The notes below the pieces were generated by a model, which saw nothing but the letters and a program-made list of their open reading frames with translations, had not been told where the DNA came from and did not search any database. From positions 1 through 64,000 of the forward strand of contig CAIQBO010000020.1 of NCBI GenBank assembly GCA_903870145.1: a stretch of 64,000 bases of DNA, given 5' to 3'. This stretch comes from an uncultured Burkholderiales bacterium (GTDB taxonomy: Bacteria > Pseudomonadota > Gammaproteobacteria > Burkholderiales > Burkholderiaceae_C). Of this stretch, positions 51,105 to 63,564 are shown in pieces; position 1 is the first letter of the stretch, and every line of letters starts with the position of its first letter. The position numbers were made by a program, and so were the translations under genes.

Positions 51105-52672
51105 TGCAAGCGCTGCACAGCCCCGAACAAGCTGCAGACTGGTTGCGCCAGCGCGTGACGGGTGACCTGCGCACGGACAGTCGCCAAGTGCAAAAGGGTG
51201 ACGCATTCATTGCTTGGCCAGGCGCGGCAACCGACGGGCGCCAGTATTTGGCGGCTGCCACTGCGCAAGGTGCCACGGCTTGTTTGCTCGAGGCCAGTGG
51301 CTGGCAGGCTTGGCAAGACGCGCATGCCTTGGCGACTCAAGAGGGTGCGCCAAGCAGTGAGGTCACTTCAAATTGGGCAACTTATGCCGGCTTGAAAGCG
51401 GATACGGGTTGGATCGCCAACGCCTATTACGTGCAACCGAGTCAAGCGCTCAAGGTCTTGGCCGTGACGGGCACCAATGGAAAAACATCGACCACATGGT
51501 GGCTGGCGCAGGCCTTGAATGCATTGGCTGTCAAGCCAGGGGCAGCAGCAGCTGCGGTGTGCGCTGTGGTTGGGACTTTGGGTGTGGGCCAGCCGCCCCT
51601 TTTGGTGGCCACCGGCATGACCACGCCAGACCCGGTTGTGTTGCATGCACAATTTAGAAAATGGCTTGATCAGGGGTTTGAATACTGCGCCATAGAGGCC
51701 AGCTCGATTGGCGTGACCGAGCAGCGCTTGGCGGGCACGCACATTCATTTGGCGGTGTTCACCAATTTCACGCAAGACCATTTGGACTATCACGGATCGA
51801 TGCAAGCTTATTGGCAAGCCAAGGCAGCTTTGTTTGATTGGCCAGGCTTGACGGCAGTCGTTTTGAATGTGGATGATGTGCGAGGTTTGGAGTTGGCCGA
51901 GCGTGCAGAAAAACAAGGCCTGTCGGTATGGACTTGCTCAAGTCAAAATAAAACAGCACGCTTGCGCGCACAAAATATTCAACGGCACAGCATGGGCCTG
52001 GCCTTTGAGGTGGTGGAAGGGGCGCAGCAATTGGCTTTGCAAACCACGTTGATGGGCGAGTACAACGTGGACAATTTGTTGGGCGTGATGGCCGCGCTGC
52101 GCGCGTTGGATTTTGATTTGGCCAGCGCAGTGGCTGTGTGTGCTCATCTGAGCGCAGTGCCAGGGCGCATGGAAAAAATCACCGCAGGGTGCGATGTGGC
52201 AACTGAGAAGTCCTTGCCTTTGACCGTGGTCGATTACGCCCATACCCCCGATGCGGTGGCACAAAGTTTGGCCGCTTTGCGGCCTTTGGTGCAAGCACAC
52301 AACGCGCAGTTGTGGTGTGTGCTGGGCTGCGGCGGAGACCGTGACTCCTCCAAGCGCCCTTTGATGGCGCAAGCGGCGCAAGCCGGTGCCGATCGCTTGA
52401 TTTTCACCAGTGACAATCCACGCTCAGAGTCGCCCGCGCACATTTTGAACGACATGCTGTGTGGCCTGCAACACCCGCAAGCCGTGCATGCGGAGCTCGA
52501 CCGTGCGCAAGCCATTGGCTATGCAGTGCGCGAAGCTGCAGCGCAAGATGTGATCTTGATCGCGGGCAAAGGTCATGAAGCGACCCAAGAAATTGCCGGT
52601 ATGCAATACCCTTTCGACGATCGCGTTCAAGCCCGTATGGCTTTGCTCGCGCGAGCAGGAGTTGGCGCATGA
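51104..52672 (+). CDS. murE: UDP-MurNAc-L-Ala-D-Glu : meso-DAP ligase
   Basis: Adds the third stem-peptide residue in the cytoplasm. The ATP loop is TGTNGKTST, and the TSDNPRSE sequence near the C-terminus is the DNPR motif that marks meso-diaminopimelate specificity, consistent with dapF in the window. 522 residues, slightly long because of an insert near residues 60-110. It overlaps ftsI by one base and murF by four. Confidence 0.97.
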   Translation: MQALHSPEQAADWLRQRVTGDLRTDSRQVQKGDAFIAWPGAATDGRQYLAAATAQGATACLLEASGWQAWQDAHALATQEGAPSSEVTSNWATYAGLKADTGWIANAYYVQPSQALKVLAVTGTNGKTSTTWWLAQALNALAVKPGAAAAAVCAVVGTLGVGQPPLLVATGMTTPDPVVLHAQFRKWLDQGFEYCAIEASSIGVTEQRLAGTHIHLAVFTNFTQDHLDYHGSMQAYWQAKAALFDWPGLTAVVLNVDDVRGLELAERAEKQGLSVWTCSSQNKTARLRAQNIQRHSMGLAFEVVEGAQQLALQTTLMGEYNVDNLLGVMAALRALDFDLASAVAVCAHLSAVPGRMEKITAGCDVATEKSLPLTVVDYAHTPDAVAQSLAALRPLVQAHNAQLWCVLGCGGDRDSSKRPLMAQAAQAGADRLIFTSDNPRSESPAHILNDMLCGLQHPQAVHAELDRAQAIGYAVREAAAQDVILIAGKGHEATQEIAGMQYPFDDRVQARMALLARAGVGA

Positions 52673-54132
52673 ACATGACGCTGGCCCAACTTCAAGCATG
52701 GCTGCCTTTGGCACGACCCGAGGGCAAAGCCAACGCGCTGCCCAATACCGATGCTTGGAACGCCGTACGCATTCAAGCCGTGCGCACTGACAGCCGCAGT
52801 GTTGTCAATGGCGACCTGTTTGTTGCATTGAAAGGTGAAAATTTTGACGGCTCTGCGTTCTTGGCGCAAGCGCAAGCACAAGGCGCAGTTGCTGTGTTGT
52901 TGGAGGACGCGGGTGCCACCCGCAACGCTTTGAATTTGAAAGATGTTTCAGTGCCAGTCTTGTGCGTTCCCAATGTGCGTGAGGCTTTGGGCGAGTTGTC
53001 TGCCGCGTGGCGCAGTCAATTTGATTTGGCTTTGGTGGGGGTTGCCGGCAGCAATGGCAAAACCACAGTGACACAGATGATTGCGTCGATTTTGCGCGAA
53101 GACCCAGCCCGTCCGAGTTTGGCAACGCAAGGCAATTTCAACAATGAAATTGGTGTGCCCTTGACCTTGTTTAATTTGCGCGCACAGCACCAACGTGCGG
53201 TGGTTGAGCTGGGCATGAACCACCCTGGCGAGATTGCTGTATTGGCTCGCTATGCCGCGCCCACCGTGGCCTTGGTCAACAACGCGCAAAGAGAGCACCA
53301 AGAGTTCATGGCCACAGTGCAAGCAGTGGCCGAGGAAAATGGGCAAGTCATTCGCGCATTGCCGGCCAATGGGGTGGCGGTTTTTCCAGCGCAAGACGAG
53401 TTCACATCACTTTGGAAAAATTTGGCGGGTGCCCGATCTGTGATGTGTTTTGGCTTTGATCAAGGCCAGGTGCAAGCGCATGCATTGCAGTGGGCTGGTG
53501 GCGCTTGGCAGTTTGATTTGGTCACACCCACGCTGAGCTTGCCTTGCCGTTTGCAAATTGCCGGGCGTCACAATGTGCTCAATGCCTTGGCAGCAGCAAC
53601 TTGTGCATTGGCAGCAGGTGTGGACTTGCCCACAGTGGTACGCGGCCTTGAGACATTTGAAGCCGTCAAAGGGCGTTCCAAAACATGGCACTGGGTATTG
53701 GGCGAACACCGCATGACGGTGGTCGATGACACCTACAACGCCAACCCAGATTCAGTACGCGCAGCCATTGATGTGCTTGCAGAGTTGCCCGCAAGCCGTT
53801 TGCTGGTCTTGGGTGACATGGGTGAGGTTGGAAATCAAGGCCAGTCCTACCACGCAGAAGTGGGCGCCTATGCTCAATCTCGCGGCATTCAAGCCTTGTT
53901 CACTTTGGGCGATTTGAGCCAGGCCAGCAGCCGAGTGTTCAAGCATGCACGGCATTTTCAAGACATGGCCAGTTTGCAAGCTGCAGTCACGCACAGCGCA
54001 GTGCAATTTCAAAGTATCTTGGTCAAGGGCTCACGCTTTATGAAGATGGAGCAAGTGGTCCAAGCCCTTGAGCAGCAGGCCCAGCCTTGGGCCCCAGCCA
54101 GTCGAGAAAGCGAGGCCGTGCATGCTGCTTAA
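52669..54132 (+). CDS. murF: UDP-MurNAc-tripeptide : D-Ala-D-Ala ligase
   Basis: Completes the UDP-MurNAc-pentapeptide. The Mur ligase motifs [16 protein letters not shown] and [17 protein letters not shown], and the [11 protein letters not shown] segment, are all present. 487 residues. It is translationally coupled to murE (ATGA overlap), and its last four codons overlap the start of mraY by eleven bases. Confidence 0.97.
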   Translation: MNMTLAQLQAWLPLARPEGKANALPNTDAWNAVRIQAVRTDSRSVVNGDLFVALKGENFDGSAFLAQAQAQGAVAVLLEDAGATRNALNLKDVSVPVLCVPNVREALGELSAAWRSQFDLALVGVAGSNGKTTVTQMIASILREDPARPSLATQGNFNNEIGVPLTLFNLRAQHQRAVVELGMNHPGEIAVLARYAAPTVALVNNAQREHQEFMATVQAVAEENGQVIRALPANGVAVFPAQDEFTSLWKNLAGARSVMCFGFDQGQVQAHALQWAGGAWQFDLVTPTLSLPCRLQIAGRHNVLNALAAATCALAAGVDLPTVVRGLETFEAVKGRSKTWHWVLGEHRMTVVDDTYNANPDSVRAAIDVLAELPASRLLVLGDMGEVGNQGQSYHAEVGAYAQSRGIQALFTLGDLSQASSRVFKHARHFQDMASLQAAVTHSAVQFQSILVKGSRFMKMEQVVQALEQQAQPWAPASRESEAVHAA

Positions 54133-55300
54133 CTTGGCACAGTGGCTGCAGACTTTGTCCCCTGATTGGGGCTTCTTGCGTGTCTTCCAATACATCACTT
54201 TTCGCGCAGTGATGGCCGCCTTGACTGCGCTGCTGATTGGTTTGTTTGCAGGCCCTGCCGTGATTCGGCATTTGAGCGCTTTGAAGATTGGCCAGCCTGT
54301 GCGCGGCTATGGCATGGAATCGCATCTGGCCAAAAGCGGCACGCCCACCATGGGGGGCGTTTTGATTTTGCTCTCCATCGCGATCGCCACACTGCTTTGG
54401 TTTGATTGGTCCAACCGTTTTGTCTGGATTGTCTTGATTGTGACTTTGGGCTTTGGCGCTATCGGATGGGTTGATGACTGGCGCAAAGTTGTGAACAAAG
54501 ACCCGGAAGGCATGCGATCACGCGAAAAATATTTTTGGCAATCGGTGGTTGGCTTGCTGGCTGCGTTCTATTTGGTCTTTAGCATTTCAGAGAGTTCCAA
54601 CCTGCGCGTGCTGGACTTGTTTTACAAATGGATACTTTCAGGTTTTGATGTGAACTTGCCGCCTAAGGCTGGTTTGTTGTTGCCATTTTTCAAAGAGGTC
54701 AGTTATCCGCTGGGCGTTTTTGGTTTCATGCTGATGACTTATTTGGTGATTGTGGGCTCGAGCAATGCGGTGAATTTGACCGATGGCCTAGATGGTTTGG
54801 CCATCATGCCCGTGGTGATGGTGGGCTCGACCTTGGGCATCTTTGCGTATGTCACGGGCAGTTCGGTGTATGCCCGCTACTTGTTTTTGCCCTACATTCC
54901 AGGCGCCGGTGAATTGATGATTTTTTGCGCAGCCATGGCCGGTGCAGGCTTGGCATTTTTATGGTTCAACACGCACCCTGCGCAAGTCTTCATGGGTGAT
55001 GTGGGGGCCTTGGCTTTGGGCGCCGCTTTGGGCACCATTGCCGTGATCGTGCGACAAGAAATTGTGCTGGCCATCATGGGCGGTATTTTTGTGGTGGAAG
55101 CTTTGTCCGTCATGGCGCAGGTGGGTTATTTCAAATACACCAAGAAAAAATATGGCCAAGGTCGACGCATCTTGAAGATGGCACCTTTGCACCATCATTT
55201 TGAGAAAAGTGGTTGGACAGAAACCCAAGTGGTGGTGCGGTTTTGGATCATCACCATGCTTTTGTGCTTGGTGGGTTTGTCGACTTTGAAGTTGAGATGA
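54122..55300 (+). CDS. mraY: Phospho-N-acetylmuramoyl-pentapeptide transferase MraY
   Basis: Integral membrane enzyme that makes lipid I from UDP-MurNAc-pentapeptide and undecaprenyl phosphate. Ten helices are predicted. Signature motifs are [24 protein letters not shown] with catalytic aspartates, and [12 protein letters not shown]. 392 residues is the longer betaproteobacterial form. The ATG at 54122 is preferred; the ORF track start is inside murF. It overlaps murD by ATGA. Confidence 0.97.
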   Translation: MLLNLAQWLQTLSPDWGFLRVFQYITFRAVMAALTALLIGLFAGPAVIRHLSALKIGQPVRGYGMESHLAKSGTPTMGGVLILLSIAIATLLWFDWSNRFVWIVLIVTLGFGAIGWVDDWRKVVNKDPEGMRSREKYFWQSVVGLLAAFYLVFSISESSNLRVLDLFYKWILSGFDVNLPPKAGLLLPFFKEVSYPLGVFGFMLMTYLVIVGSSNAVNLTDGLDGLAIMPVVMVGSTLGIFAYVTGSSVYARYLFLPYIPGAGELMIFCAAMAGAGLAFLWFNTHPAQVFMGDVGALALGAALGTIAVIVRQEIVLAIMGGIFVVEALSVMAQVGYFKYTKKKYGQGRRILKMAPLHHHFEKSGWTETQVVVRFWIITMLLCLVGLSTLKLR

Positions 55301-56817
55301 GCATGCAACATCTTCAAGGCCAACACATTTTGATTTTAGGATTGGGCACGTCCGGTTTGGCCATGGCCCGTTGGTGTGTGCGTTGTGGCGCCGAGGTCAC
55401 GGTGGCTGATACGCGGCAAGATCCGCCCAAATTGGCGCAGTTGCAGGCCGAACTGCCCAGCGTGAGCTTGATTCGTGGGGATTTTTCTGCTGCTTTGGTT
55501 CAAGGCACATCGGTCCGTGCGGTTTTCAGCAGTCCTGGCTTGGCGCCTTCTGAGGTGGCAGCAGTGGTCAGCGCAGCGCAGGCCTTGGGGTTGTGGGTGG
55601 GGGGTGAACTCAGCTTGTTCACTCAAGGGCTGGACATGCTCAAGCAAGAGCGTGGCTATGCACCGAAAATTTTGGCCATCACGGGAACCAATGGCAAAAC
55701 AACGGTAACAGCCTTGATTGGGCAACTCGTGGCGCGAGCAGGCCAAACAGTTCAAGTGGCAGGCAATATTGGGCCCACTTTGCTTGACACCTTGAGTCAA
55801 GCGCTAGACGCTGAGTTGCCTCAAGTGTGGGTGCTCGAGTTGTCGAGTTTTCAGCTGGAAAATGCCGGTCCGTTCGAGCCCCATGCGGCCACCGTGCTCA
55901 ATGTCACGCAAGACCATTTGGATTGGCACGGGAGCATGCAAGCTTATGCCGCAGCCAAACAACATGTTTTTGGGGCTTCGAGCTTGATGGTCTTGAACCG
56001 TGACGATGCGCGGGTGATGGCCATGTTGCCCGAACCGGTGCGCGCCAAATTGCAAAAACCCATCGAACGTGAGCATGTGACTTATGGCGCAGAAATGCCT
56101 GTGCGGCCTGGTGATTATGGTTTGGAAACTGTCAATGGCATGACGTGGTTGGTCAAAGCCATGCAGGCCGATGAAACACGCCGTTTGCGAAAAGGCGAAG
56201 AGCACGAGTTGCACATTCAAAAATTGATACCTGCCGATGCGCTGCGCATTCGGGGTCGCCACAACGCGGTCAATGCCTTAGCAGCCTTGGCCTTGGCCAG
56301 CAGCGCGGGGTGCAGCTTGGCACCCATGCTGTACGGCCTGCGCGAATACCGCGGCGAACCACACCGGGTCGAACCCATCGCCATCATCGAGGAGGTCGAA
56401 TATTTTGACGACAGCAAAGGCACCAACGTCGGCGCCACCGTGGCGGCTTTGCAAGGCTTGGGCGCAGAGCGCCGCGTGATTGTGATTTTGGGTGGCGATG
56501 GCAAGGGGCAAGACTTCTCCCCCCTGGCCGATCCTGTGGCGCGCTATGGCAGAGCCGTCGTTTTGATTGGGCGGGACGGCCCTTTGATTGGGCAAGCCTT
56601 GCATGATTGTGGCGTGCCTTTGCTAGAGGCCGCAAGCTTGCCGCTCGCGGTGCAAGCAGCGCGGCAAGCGGCACAAAAGGGCGATGCGGTTTTGTTGTCG
56701 CCAGCTTGCGCCAGTTTCGACATGTTCCGCGACTACCCGCACCGCGCGCAAGTGTTTTGCCAAACTGTCTCTGAAATCGCAACGGCTGCAGGACAAACGG
56801 TGGAGGCGCTGGCATGA
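55297..56817 (+). CDS. murD: UDP-MurNAc-L-alanine : D-glutamate ligase
   Basis: Adds D-glutamate as the second residue of the stem peptide. The N-terminal nucleotide-sensing domain ([14 protein letters not shown]), the ATP loop [22 protein letters not shown] and the C-terminal [15 protein letters not shown] are present. 506 residues is longer than the 438 of E. coli because of an insert near residues 275-310, common in this order. The start is the ATG overlapping the mraY stop. Confidence 0.96.
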   Translation: MSMQHLQGQHILILGLGTSGLAMARWCVRCGAEVTVADTRQDPPKLAQLQAELPSVSLIRGDFSAALVQGTSVRAVFSSPGLAPSEVAAVVSAAQALGLWVGGELSLFTQGLDMLKQERGYAPKILAITGTNGKTTVTALIGQLVARAGQTVQVAGNIGPTLLDTLSQALDAELPQVWVLELSSFQLENAGPFEPHAATVLNVTQDHLDWHGSMQAYAAAKQHVFGASSLMVLNRDDARVMAMLPEPVRAKLQKPIEREHVTYGAEMPVRPGDYGLETVNGMTWLVKAMQADETRRLRKGEEHELHIQKLIPADALRIRGRHNAVNALAALALASSAGCSLAPMLYGLREYRGEPHRVEPIAIIEEVEYFDDSKGTNVGATVAALQGLGAERRVIVILGGDGKGQDFSPLADPVARYGRAVVLIGRDGPLIGQALHDCGVPLLEAASLPLAVQAARQAAQKGDAVLLSPACASFDMFRDYPHRAQVFCQTVSEIATAAGQTVEALA

Positions 56818-58058
56818 ACTTCGTTAGCGCCATCATGGGTCGCTTCCAAACTGCCAACACGGCATTGCCGGTGAATTTGGGCAGCTACGATTACGCTAAA
56901 AATGCGCAAGCCAATGCCAGAATCCAAAGCATCGACCAAGCCATGGTGTGGGTGGTCGTAGCGCTTTTGATGTGGGGCATGGTGATGGTCTATTCGGCCA
57001 GCATCGCCATGCCGGACAACCCCAAATTCGTGCGTTATGCACAAACACATTTCGTGATGCGCCATGTGATCTCGATCGTGATTGGCTTTGGCGTGGCCTT
57101 GCTGGCATTTCAAGTGCCGATGGAGAGCTGGGAAAAAATTGCGCGGCCCTTGTTCATCGTCTCCTTGCTGCTGCTTGCGGCTGTATTGATTCCCTTTGTA
57201 GGCAAAGGGGTCAACGGTGCACGGCGCTGGATTTCATTGGGCGTGATGAATTTTCAGCCTTCTGAATTGGCCAAACTGGCGGTGATCATCTATGCCTCGG
57301 ATTACATGGTGCGCAAGATGGAAGTCAAAGAGCGCTTTTTCCGTGCGGTCTTGCCGATGGGCGCTGCGGTGGCTTTGGCCGGCATATTTTTGCTGGCCGA
57401 ACCCGATATGGGGGCCTTTTTGGTGATCGCCATCATTGCCATGGGAATTTTGTTTTTAGGGGGTGTCAATGCCCGCATGTTCTTTTTGATCTTGGCCATT
57501 TTGGTGTTCGCATTTGCCATGATTATTGCCACTTCAGAATGGCGACGTGAGCGAATTTTTGCCTACCTCGATCCTTGGGATCAAAAACACGCACTGGGCA
57601 AAGGCTACCAACTCTCGCACTCCTTGATTGCCATCGGACGAGGTGAAATTTTCGGCGTTGGTTTGGGTGGAAGCGTTGAAAAATTGCATTGGTTGCCAGA
57701 AGCACACACCGACTTTTTATTGGCTGTGATTGGTGAGGAATTTGGCCTGGTGGGGGTGGTGACGGTGATTGGTTTGTTCTTGTGGCTCAGTCGCAGAATC
57801 ATGGTCATCGGCCGTCAGGCGCTGGCGTTGGACAGAATTTTTGCAGGCTTGGTGGCCCAAGGCGTTGGCATTTGGATTGGGTTTCAGTCCTTCATCAACA
57901 TGGGCGTGAACTTGGGCGCATTGCCCACCAAGGGCTTGACGCTGCCTTTGATGAGTTACGGGGGGTCGGCCATTTTGATGAACATGGTGGCGATCGCCAT
58001 CGTGATGCGCATCGACGCCGAAAACAAACAAATGATGCGACCAGGAGGGCGATCATGA
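56814..58058 (+). CDS. ftsW: Peptidoglycan glycosyltransferase FtsW
   Basis: SEDS-family septal glycan polymerase that pairs with FtsI. Ten membrane helices; motifs [56 protein letters not shown] and the final [13 protein letters not shown] are the SEDS signature. 414 residues with a cytoplasmic N-terminal tail of about 40. It overlaps murD and murG by ATGA. Confidence 0.97.
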   Translation: MNFVSAIMGRFQTANTALPVNLGSYDYAKNAQANARIQSIDQAMVWVVVALLMWGMVMVYSASIAMPDNPKFVRYAQTHFVMRHVISIVIGFGVALLAFQVPMESWEKIARPLFIVSLLLLAAVLIPFVGKGVNGARRWISLGVMNFQPSELAKLAVIIYASDYMVRKMEVKERFFRAVLPMGAAVALAGIFLLAEPDMGAFLVIAIIAMGILFLGGVNARMFFLILAILVFAFAMIIATSEWRRERIFAYLDPWDQKHALGKGYQLSHSLIAIGRGEIFGVGLGGSVEKLHWLPEAHTDFLLAVIGEEFGLVGVVTVIGLFLWLSRRIMVIGRQALALDRIFAGLVAQGVGIWIGFQSFINMGVNLGALPTKGLTLPLMSYGGSAILMNMVAIAIVMRIDAENKQMMRPGGRS

Positions 58059-59116
58059 GTCGCTGCGCATTGATCATGGCCGGCGGCACAGGGGGGCATA
58101 TCTTCCCGGGTCTGGCCGTGGCCGAGTCTTTGCGAGATTCGGGCTGGCGTGTTCATTGGATGGGTGTGCCAGGCAACATGGAAAGCCAATGGGTGCCTGC
58201 GCGTGGTTTCGCATTTGAGGCTGTGCACTTTGGTGGTGTGCGCGGCAAAGGTTTGCAAAACCTGGTGCTCTTGCCGCTGCGTTTGCTCAAAGCCTTTTGG
58301 CAAAGTTTGCAGGTTTTGCGGCGCGTCAAGCCGGACGTGGTGCTGGGTTTGGGGGGGTACATCACTTTTCCCGGTGGAATGATGGCCGCCTTGCTGGGCA
58401 AACCACTGGTATTGCATGAACAAAATTCGGTGGCTGGTTTGGCCAACAAAGTTTTATCTGGCGTTGCCGACCGCGTCTTCAGTGCCTTCCCAGGTGCGAT
58501 GAAAAAAGCCGTTTGGGTGGGCAACCCTCTGCGCGCGGCTTTCATGCAGCAAGCGTCTCCTAGTCAGCGCTTTGCCGGCCGCACAGGGCCTTTGAAATTA
58601 TTGGTGGTGGGCGGCAGTTTGGGTGCGCAGGCCTTGAACGACATCGTGCCCCAAGCGCTGGCTTTGATCCCATTGGCGCAGCGCCCCGATGTGCTGCATC
58701 AAAGTGGTGCAAAACAAATCGATGCTCTCAAAGCCAATTACGCCGCAGCCGGTGTGCCAGCTCAATTGACAGCATTCATTGAAGACACCGCACAAGCTTT
58801 TGCCGATGCCGATGTGGTGATTTGCCGTGCAGGCGCCAGCACCGTGACAGAAATTTCAGCCATTGGCGCAGCCGCCATGTATGTACCTTTCCCATTTGCA
58901 GTGGACGACCATCAAACCAGCAATGCCAACTTTTTGGTCTCGCAAGGCGCTGGCTGGTTGTTGCCGCAAGCTGACTTGACGCCACAAAACTTGGCCGAGC
59001 GTTTGATGCATTTAAGTCGAGAACAGTTGCTAGCGTGTGCTGAGAAAGCCTTTGCACTGAAGAAACTCAATGCCACGCGCGAAGTGGTGGCGGCTTGCGA
59101 GGAGTTGGCGCTATGA
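58055..59116 (+). CDS. murG: UDP-GlcNAc : undecaprenyl-PP-MurNAc-pentapeptide transferase MurG
   Basis: Peripheral inner-membrane glycosyltransferase that makes lipid II, using the UDP-GlcNAc supplied by GlmU. The [12 protein letters not shown] motif at the N-terminus, [26 protein letters not shown] and [11 protein letters not shown] (UDP-GlcNAc site) are clear. 353 residues. The ORF track start lies inside ftsW; the ATG at 58055 follows AGGAGG by six bases. Confidence 0.97.
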   Translation: MSRCALIMAGGTGGHIFPGLAVAESLRDSGWRVHWMGVPGNMESQWVPARGFAFEAVHFGGVRGKGLQNLVLLPLRLLKAFWQSLQVLRRVKPDVVLGLGGYITFPGGMMAALLGKPLVLHEQNSVAGLANKVLSGVADRVFSAFPGAMKKAVWVGNPLRAAFMQQASPSQRFAGRTGPLKLLVVGGSLGAQALNDIVPQALALIPLAQRPDVLHQSGAKQIDALKANYAAAGVPAQLTAFIEDTAQAFADADVVICRAGASTVTEISAIGAAAMYVPFPFAVDDHQTSNANFLVSQGAGWLLPQADLTPQNLAERLMHLSREQLLACAEKAFALKKLNATREVVAACEELAL

Positions 59117-60525
59117 AAAACGCCATTCGACACATTCATTTCATCGGCATTGGCGGCTCGGGAATGAGCGGCATTGCCGAAGTATTGCTCAATTTGGGTT
59201 ACATCATTTCCGGCTCAGATTTGGCAGACAGCAGCACCCTGCGCCGCTTGGCCGGTCTGGGCATCAAGACGTTTGTGGGGCACAGCGCAGAGAACTTGGA
59301 AGGCGCTGACGCTGTGGTCACCTCCACCGCGGTCAAAGCTGACAACGCTGAAGTCACCATGGCCCGCGCGCAGCATATTCCAGTTGTTCCGCGCGCTGTC
59401 ATGCTGGCCGAATTGATGCGCATGAAGCAAGGCATTGCGATTGCCGGCACCCACGGCAAAACCACCACCACCAGTTTGGTGGCCAGCGTCTTGGCGCAGG
59501 CAGGCTTAGACCCGACCTTCGTGATCGGCGGTCGTTTGAACAGTGCTGGGGCCAACGCGCAATTGGGCACAGGCGAGTACATCGTGGTGGAAGCGGACGA
59601 GTCCGATGCTTCGTTTTTGAATTTGCTACCCGTCATGGCGGTGGTCACCAACATTGATGCTGACCACATGGAAACTTATGGTCATGACTTTGAGCGGCTC
59701 AAAGCAGCCTTCGTCGACTTTTTGCACCGCATGCCTTTTTACGGCACCGCCATTGTGTGCGCTGACGATGCAGGTGTGCGCAGCATTGTGGAGAAAATTG
59801 CCCGTCCGGTGACCACTTATGGTTTGCAAGCAGGCGCGCAATTGCGCGCCGTGAACGTGCGTGCAGAAAATGGGCAAATGCACTTCACGGTAGAGCGGCG
59901 CAATGGCGTGACTCTGCCAGACTTGCCCATCGTGTTGAACTTGCCAGGTGAGCACAATGTGCTCAATGCCTTGGCTGCAGTGGCGGTGGCTGTTGAGTTG
60001 GGCGTGGACGATGCACACATTCAACACGCCTTGGCCCATTTCAAAGGGGTGGGCCGACGTTTTCAAAGCTATGGTCAAGTCAAAATCAAAGCCCCTGCGC
60101 AAGGCAACTTCACTTTGATTGACGACTACGGACACCATCCGGTCGAAATGGCGGCCACTTTGGCTGCGGCGCGCGGTGCATTCCCCGGGCGGCGCGTGGT
60201 CTTGGCTTTTCAGCCGCACCGCTACAGTCGCACGCGCGATTGTTTTGAAGATTTCGTGCGCGTCATTGGGCAGGGCGCCGATGTGGTTTTGTTGTCCGAA
60301 GTCTATGCCGCAGGCGAGGCGCCCGTTGTGGCCGCTGATGGCCGATCCTTGGCGCGCGCTTTGCGTGTGGATGGAAAAATAGAGCCCGTGTTTGTAGATC
60401 AAATCGAGCACATGGCACAAGCCATTTTGGACAACGCGCGTCAAGGTGACGTGGTGATTTGCATGGGCGCTGGCTCGATCGGTGCGGTGCCCTCGCAAGT
60501 GCAAAAAATCGGAGGTGCGGCATGA
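59113..60525 (+). CDS. murC: UDP-MurNAc : L-alanine ligase
   Basis: First Mur ligase, adding L-alanine. The N-terminal [15 protein letters not shown], the ATP loop [21 protein letters not shown] and the C-terminal [15 protein letters not shown] and [11 protein letters not shown] identify MurC. 470 residues. It overlaps murG and ddl by ATGA. Confidence 0.97.
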   Translation: MKNAIRHIHFIGIGGSGMSGIAEVLLNLGYIISGSDLADSSTLRRLAGLGIKTFVGHSAENLEGADAVVTSTAVKADNAEVTMARAQHIPVVPRAVMLAELMRMKQGIAIAGTHGKTTTTSLVASVLAQAGLDPTFVIGGRLNSAGANAQLGTGEYIVVEADESDASFLNLLPVMAVVTNIDADHMETYGHDFERLKAAFVDFLHRMPFYGTAIVCADDAGVRSIVEKIARPVTTYGLQAGAQLRAVNVRAENGQMHFTVERRNGVTLPDLPIVLNLPGEHNVLNALAAVAVAVELGVDDAHIQHALAHFKGVGRRFQSYGQVKIKAPAQGNFTLIDDYGHHPVEMAATLAAARGAFPGRRVVLAFQPHRYSRTRDCFEDFVRVIGQGADVVLLSEVYAAGEAPVVAADGRSLARALRVDGKIEPVFVDQIEHMAQAILDNARQGDVVICMGAGSIGAVPSQVQKIGGAA

Positions 60526-61499
60526 ACAAAGCCATTCCTGATTTTGGCAAAGTAGCGGTTCTGATGGGGGGGCGATCGGCTGAGCGCGAGATCTCTTTCA
60601 TGTCTGGCAATGGGGTCTTGCAAGCCTTGCGCTCACAAGGCGTAGACGCCCATGCCTTTGATCCGCACGAGCATGATCTGTCCGAACTCAAGGCGCAAGG
60701 TTTTGCGCGCTGCTTCATCGCGCTGCATGGCCGTTTTGGCGAAGACGGCACCGTGCAAGGGGCGCTTGAATTGCTGGGCATTCCTTACACCGGCTCTGGG
60801 GTGATGGCCTCCAGCATCGCCATTGACAAGACCATGACCAAGCGAGTTTGGATGGCCGAAGGACTGCCAACACCGGCCTATGTGTTGCTGCAAAAAAATA
60901 ATTTGGATGCGCTGTCGCAAAAACAATTGATTGAATCTTTGGGCTTGCCTTTGATCGTCAAGCCAGCGCGCGAAGGCTCCTCGATTGGTGTCTTCAAAGT
61001 GACCCAAGCCAGTCAATTGCCGCAAGCTTTGGAACAGGCGGCTCTATCTGACAACGACGTATTGTGCGAGCAATTCATCAGCGGAGACGAAGTGACTTGC
61101 CCCGTTTTAGGGCAAGGCGAACAGGCGGTGGCCTTGCCGCTCATACGCATCATTGCACCTGCTGGAAATTACGATTACCAGCACAAATACTTCACCAATG
61201 AAACTCAGTATCTGGTGCCTGCAGGTTTGCCCGAGGGTGAGGAGCAGGCCATTCAAGCTCAAGTGCTCAAAGCCTATCGTGTCTTGGGTTGCAAAGGGTG
61301 GGGGCGAGTCGATGTGATGATCGATGGCCAAACGCGCAAGCCCTATTTGCTGGAAGTCAACACCTCGCCCGGCATGACGAGTCATTCGTTGGTGCCGATG
61401 TCTGCCCTGGCTGCAGGCATGGACTACGCTCATTTGTGCATGCACTTGCTGGCTGGCGCCAGTTTGGAACATGAACTCAGCCAAGGAGCGCGCGCATGA
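60522..61499 (+). CDS. ddl: D-alanine : D-alanine ligase
   Basis: ATP-grasp enzyme that makes D-Ala-D-Ala for MurF. The [16 protein letters not shown] start, [14 protein letters not shown], the [11 protein letters not shown] loop and [17 protein letters not shown] are diagnostic of the DdlB type. 325 residues. The start is the ATG overlapping the murC stop. Confidence 0.97.
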   Translation: MNKAIPDFGKVAVLMGGRSAEREISFMSGNGVLQALRSQGVDAHAFDPHEHDLSELKAQGFARCFIALHGRFGEDGTVQGALELLGIPYTGSGVMASSIAIDKTMTKRVWMAEGLPTPAYVLLQKNNLDALSQKQLIESLGLPLIVKPAREGSSIGVFKVTQASQLPQALEQAALSDNDVLCEQFISGDEVTCPVLGQGEQAVALPLIRIIAPAGNYDYQHKYFTNETQYLVPAGLPEGEEQAIQAQVLKAYRVLGCKGWGRVDVMIDGQTRKPYLLEVNTSPGMTSHSLVPMSALAAGMDYAHLCMHLLAGASLEHELSQGARA

Positions 61500-62296
61500 T
61501 CAAACCGGTCGCCATGCCCATGCCTTTGCCCATGGACATTCGCTTGATGCAGTGGACTGCTGGTTTGCTCAGCGCATTGGCACTGCTGATGTGCATGATG
61601 GCTGGCTTGGGGTGGTTCATGCGGCACCCCATTTTTGCGATTCAAGGCATCTCGGTGAAAGGCGATGTGGTGCACAGCAACGCGGTGACTTTGCGTGCCA
61701 ATGTGTTGCCGCATTTGAGTGGAAATTTTTTCACATTGGATCTGACGCAAGCGCGCCTGGCCTTTGAGCAAGTGCCATGGGTTCGCTCGGCTTTGGTGCG
61801 CCGCCAATTTCCCAACCGCTTGTCGGTCACTTTGAATGAATTCGAGCCAGTGGCCTTGTGGGGTGAGGAAAACGATGGCCGCTTGCTCAGCAAAGAAGGC
61901 GCTGTGTTTGAAGTCAACACCGACGAGCTCGATACCGAGCAACTGCCATTGCTCAAAGGCCCTGACGGACAAGGCCCTGCCGTGCTGCAGATGTACCGCG
62001 CATTGCGCCCGGTGTTTCGTGCGGTGGATTTGGACTTGGAGCGCTTGGAGCTCAATCAGCGCGGTGGCTGGAGGGCGGTCACGGATGCCGGTGCCAGCAT
62101 TGAATTGGGAAGCGGCCATCAAGAAGAAATCAGTGCAAGGCTTCAATTGTTTTTCAAAACCTTGACGCAAATTTCATCGCGCTATGGACGCACGTCCACC
62201 TCTTTGTTGGCCGCTGATTTGAGACATGAAAACGGCTATGCATTGAGGTTACGCGGCGTCAGTACGACGGGCACAGATGGGGTGAAAACCCCATGA
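61496..62296 (+). CDS. ftsQ: Cell division protein FtsQ
   Basis: Bitopic divisome protein that binds FtsB/FtsL. One membrane helix (about residues 18-42), then a periplasmic POTRA domain ([20 protein letters not shown]) and a beta domain ([23 protein letters not shown]). 266 residues. Assigned by domain order and by position between ddl and ftsA. It overlaps ddl by ATGA, the last of eleven consecutive overlaps. Confidence 0.95.
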   Translation: MIKPVAMPMPLPMDIRLMQWTAGLLSALALLMCMMAGLGWFMRHPIFAIQGISVKGDVVHSNAVTLRANVLPHLSGNFFTLDLTQARLAFEQVPWVRSALVRRQFPNRLSVTLNEFEPVALWGEENDGRLLSKEGAVFEVNTDELDTEQLPLLKGPDGQGPAVLQMYRALRPVFRAVDLDLERLELNQRGGWRAVTDAGASIELGSGHQEEISARLQLFFKTLTQISSRYGRTSTSLLAADLRHENGYALRLRGVSTTGTDGVKTP

Positions 62297-62334
62297 ATCG
62301 CAGACAGTAGATTTAGACAAGAACGGTTGAAACT

Positions 62335-63564
62335 ATGGCAAAAGAATACAAAGATTTGGTAATAGGACTTGACATTGGAACCTCCAAAGTCATGGTCGTG
62401 GTGGCCGAAGTCATGCCCGGAGGCGAGCTCAAGCTCGCGGGTCTGGGCGTGGCGCCAGGCAATGGCCTCAAGCGCGGTGTGGTGGTCAACATTGACGCCA
62501 CAGTGCAAAGCATTCAACAAGCTTTGAAAGAAGCGGAGTTGATGGCCGATTGCAAAATTACCCGAGTCAATACGGGCATCACGGGCAGCCACATTCGAGG
62601 GCTGAACTCCAGTGGCATGGTGGCGGTCAAAGACAAAGAGGTCACGCCTGCCGATGTGGCCCGTGTTGTGGAAACCGCGCGTGCTATCAATATCCCATCT
62701 GATCAGCGGTTGTTGTTGGTAGCCCCCCAAGAATTTGTAATCGACGGCCAAGATGTGAAAGAGCCCATTGGCATGAGCGGCATGCGCTTAGAGGCCAAAG
62801 TGCACATCGTCACCGGTGCACAAAGCGCGGCCGAGAACATCATCAAATGCGTGCGCCGCTGCGGCTTGGAAGTTGAGCAGTTGCTGCTCAACCCCTTGTC
62901 CTCGAGTTTGGCTGTTTTGACGGAAGATGAACGTGAATTGGGCGTGGCCTGTGTCGACATTGGCGCAGGGACCACCGACGTGGCCATTTTCACCAACGGA
63001 GCGATCCGGCACACGGCGGTGATTCCGATTGCAGGCGACTTGATCACCAGTGACATCGCCATGGCCTTGCGCACGCCAACCAAAGATGCCGAAGACATCA
63101 AGGTCGAGAGCGGATGCGCCAAACAACTTCTGGCCGATCCTGAAGCCCAGGTCGAAGTGCCTGGCCTTGGCGATCGCCCCCCTCGCATGCTCTCCAAGCA
63201 AGCATTGGCTGGCGTGATTGAACCGCGCGTCGAAGAAATCTTTTCTTTGGTGCAGCAAGTCATTCGCGAGTCAGGCTACGAAGAAGTTTTGTCCTCTGGC
63301 ATCGTCCTCACAGGCGGCAGCGCAGTCATGCCCGGCATGGTTGAGTTGGGTGAGGATATTTTCCTCAAACCCGTCAGGCGCGGCCTGCCCAAGTACAACG
63401 GGGCACTGTCGGACATGGTCAGCCAACCCCGCGTTGCCACGGTGATGGGCTTGTTAGAAGAAGCCCGACTGGCGCGCTTGCGAGGCTACAAAGTTTCCCA
63501 GAAAAAAGGTTCGGTGAACAACGCCTTCAACCGATTCAAAGACTTCATTGTGGGGAACTTTTGA
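62335..63564 (+). CDS. ftsA: Cell division protein FtsA
   Basis: Actin-like ATPase that tethers FtsZ to the membrane. Phosphate-binding GLDIGTSKVMVVV at the N-terminus, CVDIGAGTTDVAIF in the middle and the adenosine motif VLTGGSAVMPGM. The last 15 residues (NNAFNRFKDFIVGNF) form an amphipathic membrane-targeting helix. 409 residues. A 38-base gap separates it from ftsQ. Confidence 0.97.
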   Translation: MAKEYKDLVIGLDIGTSKVMVVVAEVMPGGELKLAGLGVAPGNGLKRGVVVNIDATVQSIQQALKEAELMADCKITRVNTGITGSHIRGLNSSGMVAVKDKEVTPADVARVVETARAINIPSDQRLLLVAPQEFVIDGQDVKEPIGMSGMRLEAKVHIVTGAQSAAENIIKCVRRCGLEVEQLLLNPLSSSLAVLTEDERELGVACVDIGAGTTDVAIFTNGAIRHTAVIPIAGDLITSDIAMALRTPTKDAEDIKVESGCAKQLLADPEAQVEVPGLGDRPPRMLSKQALAGVIEPRVEEIFSLVQQVIRESGYEEVLSSGIVLTGGSAVMPGMVELGEDIFLKPVRRGLPKYNGALSDMVSQPRVATVMGLLEEARLARLRGYKVSQKKGSVNNAFNRFKDFIVGNF

